44,898 bases of DNA from CAZMXS01 sp964570325 (GCA_964570325.1 CAZMXS010000036.1:1-44898), one strand, 5' to 3'. Counted from the first letter of the stretch, positions 16,770-26,451 are shown. Notes: generated by a model from the sequence alone, not told the origin. Translations and numbers: made by a program.

Positions 16770-17302
16770 GCTGACAACGCTCCCCTTCGCAATCGCTGAC
16801 ACCTTACCACGCGCTCGCCGGATGTTGAAGAATAAACTACGGCTATGCGGCCAGTTCGCGACGGTTGAGTGAAGAATGTGACCAAGCGCTTGGGCCCGGC
16901 TGAAGCCAAAAAGCAACCAGCGGCCGAATATGGCGAGGGCCCGGCTGCTGAAGCGCCTTGAGGCATTGAGCGGGTGGTTGCGTTGCCCTGAATCGGGGCG
17001 CGGCCAGCCTGCCGGCGGCGTGGTTTTTTGCGACAACGGTCGAATCCAGCAACCGCCGCATCCGGCCTGGGTCGCCGCCGTCGGGCGCGGTTATCAAAGA
17101 AAAAAGAGGAAAATGAGCCGGGCAGTTTGGCCGGCGATTATGCGAAAACCTTAAGAAAATCTCATTATTTTGGGTTCCATTGGGGGGGGCGATCTGTGAG
17201 TTTTGATTAAGCGGGCATGGAGTCGGCACATTTTCTGCTGGAACCTGTTTCCGAGGATGATCAATCACCCCGTCAATGTTGGTAAGCAGAAAGGATGCCG
17301 TC
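16770..17302. other. 533-bp divergent intergenic region between cheA and rpoN
   Basis: No protein-like ORF is seen here; open frames that extend cheA upstream have no conserved look. The right part (about 17090-17190) is A/T-rich for this genome and the rpoN promoter region lies at 17200-17300. A 13-codon ORF at about 17113-17154 with AGAGGA in front is too short to call. Confidence 0.6.
17224..17239 (+). promoter_or_regulatory. Candidate sigma-54 (-24/-12) promoter of rpoN
   Basis: CGGCACATTTTCTGCT against the TGGCACGnnnnTTGCW consensus: the invariant GG and GC are present with the correct 10-nt spacing, and GGCAC and TGCT match. Initiation near 17250 would give a leader of about 50 nt to the rpoN ATG. 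If real, RpoN controls its own gene. Confidence 0.45.
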
Positions 17303-18847
17303 ATGAGTAACCTCGAATTGGGCGTCTATCAGGGTCCTAACCTGTCCCAGCAGCTCGGTCTGGCTCCGCAACTGTTGCAATGGTTGCGATTGTTGCAGGC
17401 GCCGACGGCCGAGTTGTCGCAACTGGTCCGACATGAACTGGAAACCAACCCGGCGCTGGAGGCGGACGAGCTGGCCGCCGGCGGAATGGAGGCGGGCGAT
17501 GGGGACGACGAAGGCTTGCCGGAGATGGGCGACAGGGACGGGGAACCGTTGAGCGAAATCGAGGCGAAGTTCGAATTGTTCCGCGAATTGGACGCCGAGT
17601 GGCGCGAGGACCACGGCCAAAACAAAGGGCTCAACCGCGGTTCGCGCGCGGATGAGGAGGAACGCCACCAGTTTATCCTCGACAGCCTGGTGGCGGATAC
17701 CACGCTGGCGGAACATCTATTGCGGCAACTGGGCGCGACCGGGTTGACGGGGGCGGAACTGGCGCTGGCGGAACTGATCGTCGGCTCGCTCGACGAGCGC
17801 GGTTACTTGTGCGTGGCGCTGGACGAACTGGCGGCCGCCGCCGGCGTGCCGACCGACCGCGCCGGTGAAGTGCTGCGCCGCGTTCAGGCGCTGGAACCCG
17901 CCGGCATCGCCGCGCGCGACTTGCGCGAATGCCTGTTGCTCCAGGCGCGCGCGGCTTGGGGCGCGACCGCCACCGCGGCGCGTCTGCTCCAGGAGTGTCC
18001 CGATCTGCTGGCCGAAAGGCGCGAGGCGGATATGGCGCGCCATCTTGGGGTTGCCGAATCTGAAGTGCGCGCCGCGCGCGCCGCGCTCGCGGGCCTGAAT
18101 CCCGAACCCGGCCGCGCATTCACCGCGCCGCCGGTGCAATATGTCGAACCGGATGTCTGTGTGCGCCGGCGGGGCGATGACTACGAGATTGAGCTCAATG
18201 ACGATTTTATCCCGCACTTGAGGCTGAGCGGCAGCGTGCGCCGCCTGCTTGAGGAGCGCAACCTCTCGGCCGCGGATCAGGCCTGGATCCGGCGCAAAAT
18301 CCGCAACGCCGCCTTCCTGATCCAGGGCATCGGCCAGCGCCAGGAGACGCTGCGCAAGGTGGTCCAGGAGATTGTCCGCGTCCAGCGCGAATACTTTGAT
18401 CAGCCCGACGGCGAGTTACGGCCATTGACGATGGTCAAAGTGGCGTCGGTGCTCGGGGTCCATGAAACGACCGTCAGCCGCGCGATTGCCAACAAGTACA
18501 TCCAGACCCCGCGCGGCTTGCACGAGATGAAGTTTTTCTTCCGGATCGGCTACCAGTGCAGCGACGGCTCGACGCTGACGCCGGAGTCCGTCAAGGAACT
18601 GATCGCCGGTCTGGTCGCGGGCGAGGATCCGGCGCGGCCGCTGACGGACCTGGAGATCGGGCGCGCGTTGCAACAGAAAGGCCTGCGCCTGGCGCGGCGG
18701 ACGGTGGCCAAGTATCGCGATGAACTGGGGATTGATTCATCCAAGGAACGCGCCCGGTACCGCGCGCCGCGCGGCAAAATCCGCCTGCTGCCGGCCACGC
18801 CGCCCGCGCCCGCTGTCGAGACTCCCTGCCTGGCGGCGCTGGGGTGA
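17303..18847 (+). CDS. rpoN: RNA polymerase sigma-54 factor
   Basis: 514 aa from the ATG at 17303 (MSNLELGVYQGPNLSQQ), preceded by AGAAAGGA; an upstream in-frame ATG at 17276 has no such site. Region I (activator-interacting) is clear: Gln/Leu-rich LAPQLLQWLRLLQAPTAEL then LVRHELETNPALE. An acidic region II, the core-binding domain, the HTH (VHETTVSRAIANKYIQTPRG) and the RpoN box at about residue 464 (ARRTVAKYRDELGI) follow. It directs polymerase to -24/-12 promoters and needs an AAA+ activator, none of which is encoded in this window. It is the only recognised plus-strand gene here. Flagellar promoters at about 37804 and 31038 look like its targets. Confidence 0.97.
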   Translation: MSNLELGVYQGPNLSQQLGLAPQLLQWLRLLQAPTAELSQLVRHELETNPALEADELAAGGMEAGDGDDEGLPEMGDRDGEPLSEIEAKFELFRELDAEWREDHGQNKGLNRGSRADEEERHQFILDSLVADTTLAEHLLRQLGATGLTGAELALAELIVGSLDERGYLCVALDELAAAAGVPTDRAGEVLRRVQALEPAGIAARDLRECLLLQARAAWGATATAARLLQECPDLLAERREADMARHLGVAESEVRAARAALAGLNPEPGRAFTAPPVQYVEPDVCVRRRGDDYEIELNDDFIPHLRLSGSVRRLLEERNLSAADQAWIRRKIRNAAFLIQGIGQRQETLRKVVQEIVRVQREYFDQPDGELRPLTMVKVASVLGVHETTVSRAIANKYIQTPRGLHEMKFFFRIGYQCSDGSTLTPESVKELIAGLVAGEDPARPLTDLEIGRALQQKGLRLARRTVAKYRDELGIDSSKERARYRAPRGKIRLLPATPPAPAVETPCLAALG

Positions 18848-18938
18848 AAACGGAAGAGGGAACGGCAAAGGCGGCAGAGGATGAATCAGGACGGCCGATT
18901 GATTCGCTTCATTACGCTGCATTCACCTATCATCATTC

Positions 18939-19811
18939 CTACACGAAGGCCATCAAAACTTCGGACTTCTTGGATTCCTCGGTGACCTTGTCCACAATTT
19001 CCGCGATGTCCTTCACCGCGAGGCCCAATTTCTGCCAGATACTCTGATGGAAGGCAGGGGCGGTCGAATCGCCGCTGTCGCCGATTTTTTCGAGGTTGCA
19101 GATGTAGTTGGCCGTATGGCACAGCATCACAATTTCCTGGTGCTCGACATCGGCGTATTCCGGATCGTGGTGCCAGCGGATGGTCTGTAGAATCTCGTTG
19201 GAGAGAAACCACTTCATGCCCAGCCAGGCGCCTACCTGCGCGTGGTCCGCGCCGATGCTTTCGATTTCCGATTGCGACAGCGGGATGTGGTTCTGCTCGG
19301 CCAGCTTGACCGCGCCGATGAATTCGTTGTGGAAAAACTGTTCGAGGATCACCTTGCCGATGTCATGCAGCAAGCCGGCCAGGTGGAGGATATCCTTGGT
19401 GTACCGCTTGGTCAGGTTCGGCTTGCAACGATCATAGAGCACCGCCACGGCGATGCCGGTCGAGATGCAGTGCCGCCAGAACTCGACACGGTTGAAATCC
19501 TTCTGCTCGGCCTTGCTGAAAGTCGAGAAAACCGAGGTGGACATCGCGATATTATTGACCGCGTTCAGCCCCATGCGGGCGACGGCCAACTGCAGCGAGT
19601 TGATCGGGACCGAGGCGCCATAAAGGACCGAGTTTACCACCTTCAGAATCCGGGCCATCATGGACGGGTCATCCTCGATGATCTTGGCGATCTTGGAGGC
19701 GTCGGAGTTGGGGTCTGCCACCGCTTTGCGCAGTTTCTGGATCACCGCCGGCAGGGTGGGCAAATTGCGGATCTTGTCCAGTGTTTGGAATATCTGATCG
19801 GTCTTGTCCAT
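18939..19811 (-). CDS. HDOD domain protein
   Basis: 290 aa. An HDOD domain covers about 10-210: LPTLPAVIQKL, ASKIAKIIEDDPSMMARILKVVNS, then LLHDIGKVILEQFF. HDOD proteins are signalling proteins related to HD phosphodiesterases, often with an altered metal site, and work in chemotaxis, c-di-GMP and cell-differentiation pathways. Here an HD pair is present in LLHDIGK, and a downstream TIRWHHDPEY is kept, so residual hydrolase activity is not ruled out. It converges with rpoN (91 bp between stops) and sits downstream of the REC-ATPase gene (90 bp gap), likely one unit with it. Confidence 0.92.
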   Translation of the reverse strand: MDKTDQIFQTLDKIRNLPTLPAVIQKLRKAVADPNSDASKIAKIIEDDPSMMARILKVVNSVLYGASVPINSLQLAVARMGLNAVNNIAMSTSVFSTFSKAEQKDFNRVEFWRHCISTGIAVAVLYDRCKPNLTKRYTKDILHLAGLLHDIGKVILEQFFHNEFIGAVKLAEQNHIPLSQSEIESIGADHAQVGAWLGMKWFLSNEILQTIRWHHDPEYADVEHQEIVMLCHTANYICNLEKIGDSGDSTAPAFHQSIWQKLGLAVKDIAEIVDKVTEESKKSEVLMAFV

Positions 19812-19901
19812 GGGTGCCTCGCCTGGCGGATTTGTGTACCCTCAAACGTTGCTTTAATTTTGCATTTCAGCCTGATGTTGTCAACGTCGGCTCAGGGCGG
19901 G

Positions 19902-20783
19902 TTAGTCGACCTTCTTCCGAATGCGCACGCGATTGCCCCGGCCGCTGTATTCCAACTCGTCAAAAAAGACCCGACAAAGGAATATGCCGCGGCCGCACAT
20001 ATCCATGACGTTGCCGTCCGCGGTCGGATCCGGCACGCTGCGCCAGTCGAACCCCGCGCCCTCGTCCGTGATGATCCATTCCAGGCCGGCGGCGTCCTCG
20101 GTGAAATCAATGGCCACCCGTCGGGCGGCGCGGGCTGGGTCCGCCAACCGTTCCTGGTACAACTGCTGCAATCCCTCGGGCCGGGTCAAGGCCTGCCGTT
20201 TTTCCTCCGCGGTGATGCCCAGGTTGCCGTGCTCGACGGCGTTCATCAGCAGTTCGTCGAGCCCCAGCGTGATGTCCAGCCGGTCGTCCGGCGGGATCCG
20301 CTCGCCGGTTTCCGCAACCAGCAGGCGCGCGATCTCTGTGCTCAAGTGCGGCCGATTCTCGATCCGCATGCTGAACGACCGGCGCGTAATCCACTGGCGC
20401 AGGGCGCGGTTGAGCGCGCGCGTCCCGACCAGGCCCTCGTACTTGTTCACCAGCGGCAGGAGGTCGCGCGGCGCGAACGGTTTTTGCAGGTAATTGTTCG
20501 CGCCGTGGCGCAGGGCCTCGATGGCGCAGTTCTCGCTGCCTTCGCCGGTGACGATGACCACGATCGTGTCGGGATTCCGCTCGCGGATTTTCTTCAGCAG
20601 GGACAAACCATCCAGACCCGGCATCCGCACGTCGCTGAAGACCAGGTCCGGCTTGGTCTCCTCGAACAGGCGCAGGGCGGCGGCCCCATCGTAGGCATGC
20701 GCCACTTCGTGACCCTTGGCCGAGAGAAATCGCCGCATGATTTCAACGATTTCCGGTTGGTCTTCGGCAATCAATATGCGCAT
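19902..20783 (-). CDS. Response regulator fused to an RsbW-like anti-sigma ATPase domain
   Basis: 293 aa. Receiver 1-120 with AED acidic triad, Asp51 in VFSDVRMPGLDG, VTGE switch and Lys in YLQKPF. After a helical linker comes a HATPase_c_2 domain of the RsbW/SpoIIAB serine-kinase type: LGLDELLMNAVEHGN (N box), DEGAGFDW and GRGIFLCRVFFDELEY. The family binds and phosphorylates STAS anti-sigma antagonists or binds sigma factors; here phosphorylation of the receiver would gate that activity. No STAS or alternative sigma gene other than rpoN is nearby. The HDOD gene follows on the same strand. Confidence 0.9.
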   Translation of the reverse strand: MRILIAEDQPEIVEIMRRFLSAKGHEVAHAYDGAAALRLFEETKPDLVFSDVRMPGLDGLSLLKKIRERNPDTIVVIVTGEGSENCAIEALRHGANNYLQKPFAPRDLLPLVNKYEGLVGTRALNRALRQWITRRSFSMRIENRPHLSTEIARLLVAETGERIPPDDRLDITLGLDELLMNAVEHGNLGITAEEKRQALTRPEGLQQLYQERLADPARAARRVAIDFTEDAAGLEWIITDEGAGFDWRSVPDPTADGNVMDMCGRGIFLCRVFFDELEYSGRGNRVRIRKKVD

Positions 20784-20883
20784 GAGAATCCCGCTTGCTG
20801 CCTATACCCTACCGGAAAGGCCAGCGTGGGTAAATCAAACAATTCGCGCGGCCTACTGTTCGCTTTGACCATCAAGCCGTTCC

Positions 20884-23733
20884 TCATTTCTCCGGCGGCG
20901 CCGCGCGAGCAAAACGCTTGAGCTGCGCCGCATCCAGCGCCGTCGCCGGCTGAAACTCCGGCCCGGAGGCGTAGCGGAGCAGGGAGTTGAGCAGGTAGTG
21001 ACATTCGGGCTGATCCGGATCGAAAGTGAAACTGGTAACCAGCAACCGGCCCGGGCCAACCCATGTCTCGAACAGGTATCCCAGCGAGCGTCCGGTTTCA
21101 TAGTAATCAATGCCGCGGATGATGGGCGCGATGGCCACCGGCGCGGCATCCAGGATGATCGCGGGGGCGTCCCGCAGCAGGCCGGCGAAGTTGAAGTCGC
21201 AGAACCCTGCGTGGGGGAAAGCGCCCAGCGCCGGATGGTCGGTGATGACCGTGCCGAAGATATGGCCGCGGGCGCCGAAGTAACTGCTGGCGGCGAGGCT
21301 GGTGGCCCACTTGGACCGGACTCGCTCGTCCGGCGCCTCTTTCACGACCGCCGGGAAGATGTCGCGGGCCAGCAGCAGCGCGCGGCCGCCGCGCTCGAGG
21401 TGCGCCGCGAGCCGATCCGTGAAGGTGTCGGTGACCAGCAGCGTCTCCGCCGTCGCCGAGCGCCAGGCATTGGAGAAGCCCGGCTGGTGCAGCAGCAGTC
21501 GCAGTTCGCCGCGCCGGCGCAGCTCGAACCGGATGTCGCGGTCGGCGGTGACCCGGCCCAACGGTTGGAAAGGGAAGAGCCAGAACTTCCAATCATTGGA
21601 AAACACGCCGTCCGCCGTCTCCAGGCGCGCGGCCAGCGTCAACGCTGCCGGCGCCGCCGCGTCCGGTAGCCGCGCGCGGGCCTCCGTGATGATCTCGCGG
21701 GCGCCCGGCGCCAGATCCACGCAGTCCGCCGCGCCGGTGGCGATGGTCCCGGCGGGGCCGTCCACCGACCAGCAAAGTCGTCCGTCCCGCAGCGGCGCCG
21801 GGCCGGTATGATGAACAGCCAGTTCGGTGTCCAGCACCCGTCCCGCGAAGAAGGTCCGGTGCCGGTCGTCGGAGCCGGTGAGCACGACCGTCGCGCCGTT
21901 GCTGCGGCGGAATTCCTCCGGGGTCACTCCTTTGAGTTGGCCGAAGTCATCCCAGAGCCCCATCGTATACTGGCTGTCGGGTCCGAGCCAGAGGGTGTAG
22001 CCGTCGGCCCATTCCTTTTCGATGCGGAACCGCTCGATGCCATATTTGCGGGTCGCGGCCTGCGCGCGCCGCGAATGGACCACCAGCGTGTCGGCCAGGC
22101 CGGCCAGCCCGTGTTCGGCGAGCCGGGCGGCGGTCGCGGCGATCCAGAACGGCGTGCCGTTAGAAAAAGCGGCAAAGCGGCCGGCCGCCGCCGGATCCGG
22201 CAGCGAGGACCAATGGCCATACTCATGGCGGAAATAGGGCTTGTCGCGATGGCCGTCGTGATTGCTTTCGAGCAGGTCGGATAAGGGGATGTTCGGACTG
22301 TTGGCGCCGCCCTCGTGGTGGGCGGTGGCGATGATGAAGCGGTCGGGATCGAGCGCGCGCGCGGCGGCGCGCAGTTGTTCCTTGTCGTCGAATTGCGCGT
22401 AGCCTTCATTGCCCATGCAATAGGTCAGCACGCAGGGGTGATTGCGCGCCGCGCGGATCGCGTCCGCCCAGTTGGCGGCGCGCGCGGGGAAGTCGTTGTA
22501 TTGCGACCACTGGCCGATCGCGGCCGGCTCGATTTGGACGCACAACCCGACCTCGTCGGCCGCGTCCAGGCATTCGGGCGTGGGCACGTGGCTGTGGAAA
22601 CGGACGAAATTAAACCCGCAATCCCGCGCCAGCCGGAACCGGCGGCGGTAATAATCGCGGTCAACAGCGGGGGCGAAGGTTTCGGGGAAGACGAAGATGT
22701 CGCCGTAGCCGCGCAGGTACAGCGGAGTCTCGTTGAGCAAAATCCGCGCGCCGTCGGCGCGCGCGCGGCGCAGCCCGAACCGAAAGTCGCGGGCATCCAC
22801 GAGTGCGTTGGTTTGTTGCAGGCTGACGCGGGCGGTATAGAGAAACGGGTCGTCGGGCGACCACGCGCGGGCCCGCGGCGGCGCCATGACCAGTTCGTAT
22901 TCGGCGGCGCCGCCGGCGGGGAGGGCCACGATTTGGAAATGGGCGGTCTCCGGCGGCCGGCCGGTGGGGCCGATCGCGACGCTGAGCGCGCCGGCGAAGG
23001 GCGCGGCGGAGTCGTTGCGGATGGTGACGCGCGCGCAGGCGGCCGTGCCCGTCGCGTCCGCGCGCAGGAAGGCGTCCGCGATCCAGACCGCCGGACGCCG
23101 CTCGAGTTCGACGCCGCGAAAGAGGCCGGACCAGAGCCCGCCATATTTGTTGTAATGGCCGCCGAGCGCGCGCGCGGCGGTGTCCTCGATCAATTCAACC
23201 GCCAGTGTATTGGTTTCGCCGTCGGCCCGGACCAGGGCGGTGACGTCGAACTCGAACGGGATGAACGCGCCGCGGTGCGCGCCGACCGGCCGGTCGTTCA
23301 GCCAGACGCGGGCGCCGGGGTGCGCGCCGCCGAACTTGAGCCAGATCCGCGCATTGCCGACCGGCCACGGCAGGGTAAAATCCCGGCGGTACCAGCCGGG
23401 TGGAATGCGGTCCGCGAACCGGCCGAGATGGGTCCACTGGCCGCGGTATTCGTCCGCATAATCGGGGCGCAGTCCCTGGGTTTGGAGCGCGCCCGGCACA
23501 CGGGCGGTTTGCGCAAACGGCGTGTCGGATTCGAACCAGCGCTCCCGCTCGCCGATCCGCCGCGGATCGTCGCGCCACGCAAATATGCCGTTGAGTGGGA
23601 ACACCTGGCGCGGCGCGGCGACGGTGAGGGCATTGACCTCCGCCGGGGTGTAGGCGGGCGGCGGCGCCGGGTCGGCGGCGCGGCCGGCTATGCCCAGGAA
23701 CAGCGGCAGGCCGGCGGTGATCAACCGTTTCAT
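20884..23733 (-). CDS. Secreted glycoside hydrolase family 2 enzyme
   Basis: 949 aa from the ATG at 23733, where a signal peptide starts (MKRLITAGLPLFLGIAGRAA, cleavage near 20). Order: N-terminal jelly-roll sugar-binding domain (GWYRRDFTLPWPVGNARIWL, GARVWLNDRPVG), immunoglobulin-like domain, then a TIM barrel with FNFVRFHSHVPTPE, the acid/base motif GNEGYAQF (Glu443) and a likely nucleophile Glu504 in FRHEYGHW. A C-terminal beta-rich part of about 250 aa follows, not assigned. The closest GH2 members by feel are beta-galactosidase, beta-glucuronidase and exo-acting mannosidase types; the substrate cannot be told. It works on polysaccharide-derived sugars in the periplasm or outside. It stands apart from the signalling genes and has no transporter partner; the gap to the next gene upstream is 98 bp. 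Confidence 0.9.
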   Translation of the reverse strand: MKRLITAGLPLFLGIAGRAADPAPPPAYTPAEVNALTVAAPRQVFPLNGIFAWRDDPRRIGERERWFESDTPFAQTARVPGALQTQGLRPDYADEYRGQWTHLGRFADRIPPGWYRRDFTLPWPVGNARIWLKFGGAHPGARVWLNDRPVGAHRGAFIPFEFDVTALVRADGETNTLAVELIEDTAARALGGHYNKYGGLWSGLFRGVELERRPAVWIADAFLRADATGTAACARVTIRNDSAAPFAGALSVAIGPTGRPPETAHFQIVALPAGGAAEYELVMAPPRARAWSPDDPFLYTARVSLQQTNALVDARDFRFGLRRARADGARILLNETPLYLRGYGDIFVFPETFAPAVDRDYYRRRFRLARDCGFNFVRFHSHVPTPECLDAADEVGLCVQIEPAAIGQWSQYNDFPARAANWADAIRAARNHPCVLTYCMGNEGYAQFDDKEQLRAAARALDPDRFIIATAHHEGGANSPNIPLSDLLESNHDGHRDKPYFRHEYGHWSSLPDPAAAGRFAAFSNGTPFWIAATAARLAEHGLAGLADTLVVHSRRAQAATRKYGIERFRIEKEWADGYTLWLGPDSQYTMGLWDDFGQLKGVTPEEFRRSNGATVVLTGSDDRHRTFFAGRVLDTELAVHHTGPAPLRDGRLCWSVDGPAGTIATGAADCVDLAPGAREIITEARARLPDAAAPAALTLAARLETADGVFSNDWKFWLFPFQPLGRVTADRDIRFELRRRGELRLLLHQPGFSNAWRSATAETLLVTDTFTDRLAAHLERGGRALLLARDIFPAVVKEAPDERVRSKWATSLAASSYFGARGHIFGTVITDHPALGAFPHAGFCDFNFAGLLRDAPAIILDAAPVAIAPIIRGIDYYETGRSLGYLFETWVGPGRLLVTSFTFDPDQPECHYLLNSLLRYASGPEFQPATALDAAQLKRFARAAPPEK

Positions 23734-23831
23734 GCGCCACAAGATACCCGAAATCCGGTCGTTGTGAAGCGCGCGCCCCGCCGCCATCGGCAGCGGCGGA
23801 CGGCCGGTCTGAATGGAAGGTCCGCCGGCGC

Positions 23832-25073
23832 TCACAGATCCGCGGCGCCGCCGGCATAGTCGCTGCCGCTGAAGCCTTCCTCGAGCCGCATTTCGCGCGG
23901 GTCATAATACTTGCGGCGGTAAATGCGCACGATCAGGTAGAGGATCAGCAGCGGCAGCGCCACGCAGTAGGCGGCATAGTTGATGAGCGACACCAGGTAA
24001 TAGAGCGGGTTGCCGAAGCCCCCCGGGATGCCGGCCGCCCAAGGCAGTGTGAACACCGGCGTTGGCGCATAAGCATTCAGGTTCCAGATGATGATGGAGA
24101 TGGACAGCCAGTTCACGAGGAAGTTGGGGAACGGCGAGCCGGAGGTGCACCAATACCAGCCGGGGCTGCGTTTTTTGGTGAAGGGCGGGAACAGGTTGGA
24201 TCCGAGGTGCCCGGTCTGGTCCACGAGGATGTGGCTCCAGAAGGCGAGGATCGCGATGAAGAACGCGTTGATCGCCAGGGGGTTGAAGAAGCCGGCCCAG
24301 TCGCCGCCGGCCAGCGCGCGCCAGCCCGCGTAAAGCGCGAAGCCGATCGGTCCCATCAGCAGGCCGAGCGTCAGGCTGTGCGTCCAGCGGCGGTGCCAGG
24401 GGATGAAGTCCGCGCGGACTTTGCCGTTGGGCTCGCGGTCAAACTCGAAGTCGGGGCCGGAGAAGATGCCGACTTCGGAATCCTGGTAATAGGTGTTGTG
24501 CAAATCGGCCTTGAATGTCGCCGTGTGGTAGAGCGGCGCGCCGTCCGCCGTGGTGGGTGTGCTGTCGGGCAGGGCCGGAGTCTGGCGCGCCAGCGCGTCG
24601 AGGATGCCGACCGCGCCGACCAACTGGTAGGCGCGGTTGCGTTTGCTCGTGTCCGCCGGCATGTGTTCGCCGCGATCCATGACGTGGCTCATGGTCTTGA
24701 GCGGCCCGATCATACAGGTGACTTCCTTCTTTTTGTCGTCCATCAGTACGGCATAGGTGCGGTAGTAATTGGTCGAAAGCCGAATGATGTCCAATTTCAC
24801 GCGGACCGGTTTTCCGGTTTCGGCGGCCTGGTCAATCGCCCTGGCGATTGTTTCCGCGGGTTCGCGCGGGTCCAGATGATCCTCCGTGAGCCGAACCCGA
24901 TAGTCGTGTTTCCAGAAGTAGCGGGCGAATTTGAAATCGAGCGTGTCGCACAGGACGCCGAAGAATCCGCCCAAGGCGATCAGAAAGGTCTTGTCCGTGT
25001 AGGCGGATTGCACCGCCAGCGGGAAACAGGTCGCCGTCGCGACGCCGGTCAGAAAATGGGTTATGCCTTTCAT
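23832..25073 (-). CDS. YdjM-like membrane protein (predicted metal-dependent hydrolase)
   Basis: 413 aa from the ATG at 25073 with GGGAGGA about 9 bp upstream. The N-terminus MKGITHFLTGVATATCF, the paired HRRWTHSLTLGLLMG and the later AFWSHILVDQTGHLGSNLFPPF match the YdjM/COG1988 group, in which His and Asp residues at the membrane face are thought to bind metal. It is longer than E. coli YdjM because about 140 hydrophilic residues are inserted after the first hydrophobic segment (about 70-215). At least five TM helices are visible. YdjM itself is LexA-regulated in E. coli, with no known substrate. It lies 37 bp downstream of the TctA-like gene in a four-gene run with two OB-fold proteins. 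Confidence 0.8.
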   Translation of the reverse strand: MKGITHFLTGVATATCFPLAVQSAYTDKTFLIALGGFFGVLCDTLDFKFARYFWKHDYRVRLTEDHLDPREPAETIARAIDQAAETGKPVRVKLDIIRLSTNYYRTYAVLMDDKKKEVTCMIGPLKTMSHVMDRGEHMPADTSKRNRAYQLVGAVGILDALARQTPALPDSTPTTADGAPLYHTATFKADLHNTYYQDSEVGIFSGPDFEFDREPNGKVRADFIPWHRRWTHSLTLGLLMGPIGFALYAGWRALAGGDWAGFFNPLAINAFFIAILAFWSHILVDQTGHLGSNLFPPFTKKRSPGWYWCTSGSPFPNFLVNWLSISIIIWNLNAYAPTPVFTLPWAAGIPGGFGNPLYYLVSLINYAAYCVALPLLILYLIVRIYRRKYYDPREMRLEEGFSGSDYAGGAADL

Positions 25074-25110
25074 GGTTTCATCCTCCCGTCGCCCGGCTGG
25101 CGGCCGTTGC

Positions 25111-26448
25111 TCATCGGAAACCCAGCCATTGCGCCACCTGCGGGCCGACACCGGACATATTGAGGCTAACGGGCACCATCAGCACCGCCAGCAGCGGGAT
25201 GCGCCGGGTGTGCCAGAAATTGGGCACCAACCCGAGCGCGGTCGCGACCAGCATCAGCACGACTCCCTGCCAGCCGGTGACGAACCAGACAATGGCCAAC
25301 AGCAGGATCAGCGAGCCGAGCGAAATGAAGCGGAAATCCACGCGCTCGGTAATGGCCGCGCACAGCCGCGCGTAAACCGGCAGGAACAGGATCGCGATGG
25401 CGCCGGCGAAGGCAATGACGCCCGAGATCAGGAAATACTGCTCGACGGTCTCCGGCACGAAAAACAGGCTGATGTTGATTGCCGCGCCGCCGCGCCGCAT
25501 GTAGAGGTCGGGCATGAAGAAAAACACCAGCGCGCCGATGTAGTAGAGCACCCGGGCGGTGCCGCCGCCGACCAGAAACTGCTTTTCGCCCGAAGCGGCT
25601 GTCGCGTGCGCGCCGACCAGCAGCGCCGGGCCGGGAGTCAGGCCGGGGGTCAGGCTCGAAAACAGGCCGGCCGCGAAACCCGTGAGCGTGCCGCGGACCA
25701 CATCATGCGGCGCGCAGTCGAGGGTGCGGGCGATATGTTGCGGCGGAATGGTCGCGCGCGAGATCAGCGACATGATCTGGCTGGAGAAGGCGAAGAGCCC
25801 GATGAACACCGGCATCAACGACTGGAACGCGTTTTGGACGGGGATGATCGTGTTGTAGAAGACGAACATGCCCAGCGCCGCCGCCGCCAGGAAGACGAAC
25901 AGACCCATGCCAAGCTGGACCCAGCCGTCCTGCAGCCGCTGGCGGACCGTCGCGCCGACGCCATGATCCTTGGGCCATTCGCCGACCAGGATGAAGATGC
26001 AGACGGCCGCGAGGATCCAGTAAACGTGCGGCTTGATCAGTTCGCGGAGGATGCCGATGAAGTGCGTGATGAACGGGAACAGGGCGGTGATGATCAACAG
26101 CGCCGCCAATGAGCCCAGGCCGCTGATCATGACCGCCTCGTATCCGCGGCCCTCGAACAGGAAGCGCTCGTGCGGCAGCATCATCGAGCGGAAGCTGTCG
26201 TCGCAGGGCTGGAAGAACTGGCTGGAAACGGTGAACAGGACCGCGAAGCCGACCACCATGCCCATAATGAAACAGGTCGTGTACATCGGATCGAGGCTCT
26301 TGAAGAGGTCCATTGCCGCGAAGGCGATCATCATGGTGAACGCGATAACGTTGTAAATGTGCAGACCGGGGATGATCGAAAAAATGGCGGCGACCGCCAC
26401 GCCGGCCAGCGCGAACAAGCAACAGACGATGATGAAAGTCGGTTCCAT
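25111..26448 (-). CDS. TctA-like polytopic membrane protein (COG1784-type)
   Basis: 445 aa with 10 or more hydrophobic helices. Two Pro-Gly loops recall the tripartite tricarboxylate transporter large subunit: FSIIPGLHIYNVIAF near the N-terminus and SSLTPGLTPGPALLVGAH in the middle, an internal pseudo-duplication typical of the family. Known TctA subunits move carboxylates with a periplasmic binding protein (TctC) and a small subunit (TctB); neither is here. The protein instead sits between two zinc-ribbon OB-fold genes and a YdjM-like gene, so a tricarboxylate role is doubtful. Start ATG at 26448, 3 bp after the upstream OB-fold stop at 26452, indicating one operon. Confidence 0.75.
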   Translation of the reverse strand: MEPTFIIVCCLFALAGVAVAAIFSIIPGLHIYNVIAFTMMIAFAAMDLFKSLDPMYTTCFIMGMVVGFAVLFTVSSQFFQPCDDSFRSMMLPHERFLFEGRGYEAVMISGLGSLAALLIITALFPFITHFIGILRELIKPHVYWILAAVCIFILVGEWPKDHGVGATVRQRLQDGWVQLGMGLFVFLAAAALGMFVFYNTIIPVQNAFQSLMPVFIGLFAFSSQIMSLISRATIPPQHIARTLDCAPHDVVRGTLTGFAAGLFSSLTPGLTPGPALLVGAHATAASGEKQFLVGGGTARVLYYIGALVFFFMPDLYMRRGGAAINISLFFVPETVEQYFLISGVIAFAGAIAILFLPVYARLCAAITERVDFRFISLGSLILLLAIVWFVTGWQGVVLMLVATALGLVPNFWHTRRIPLLAVLMVPVSLNMSGVGPQVAQWLGFR

Positions 26449-26451
26449 CGC

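Noticed and set aside
16794..16810. Sigma-54-like spacing (TGGTAAGGTGTCAGCG, minus) before cheA
   Set aside because: GG and GC spacing occur but neither TGGCAC nor TTGC is present; chance is likely in GC-rich DNA.
16770..17036. N-terminal extension of CheA
   Set aside because: The Hpt fold begins at the ATG at 16769 with a ribosome site in front; upstream residues show no pattern.
17113..17154. 13-codon ORF with AGAGGA in front of it, upstream of rpoN
   Set aside because: Too short and without any pattern such as a run of one amino acid to support an attenuator or leader peptide.
22315..23859. 514-codon plus-strand open frame across the GH2 gene
   Set aside because: Arg/Ala/Gly-rich with no motifs; a GC-driven shadow of the GH2 gene, whose active-site motifs are on the minus strand.
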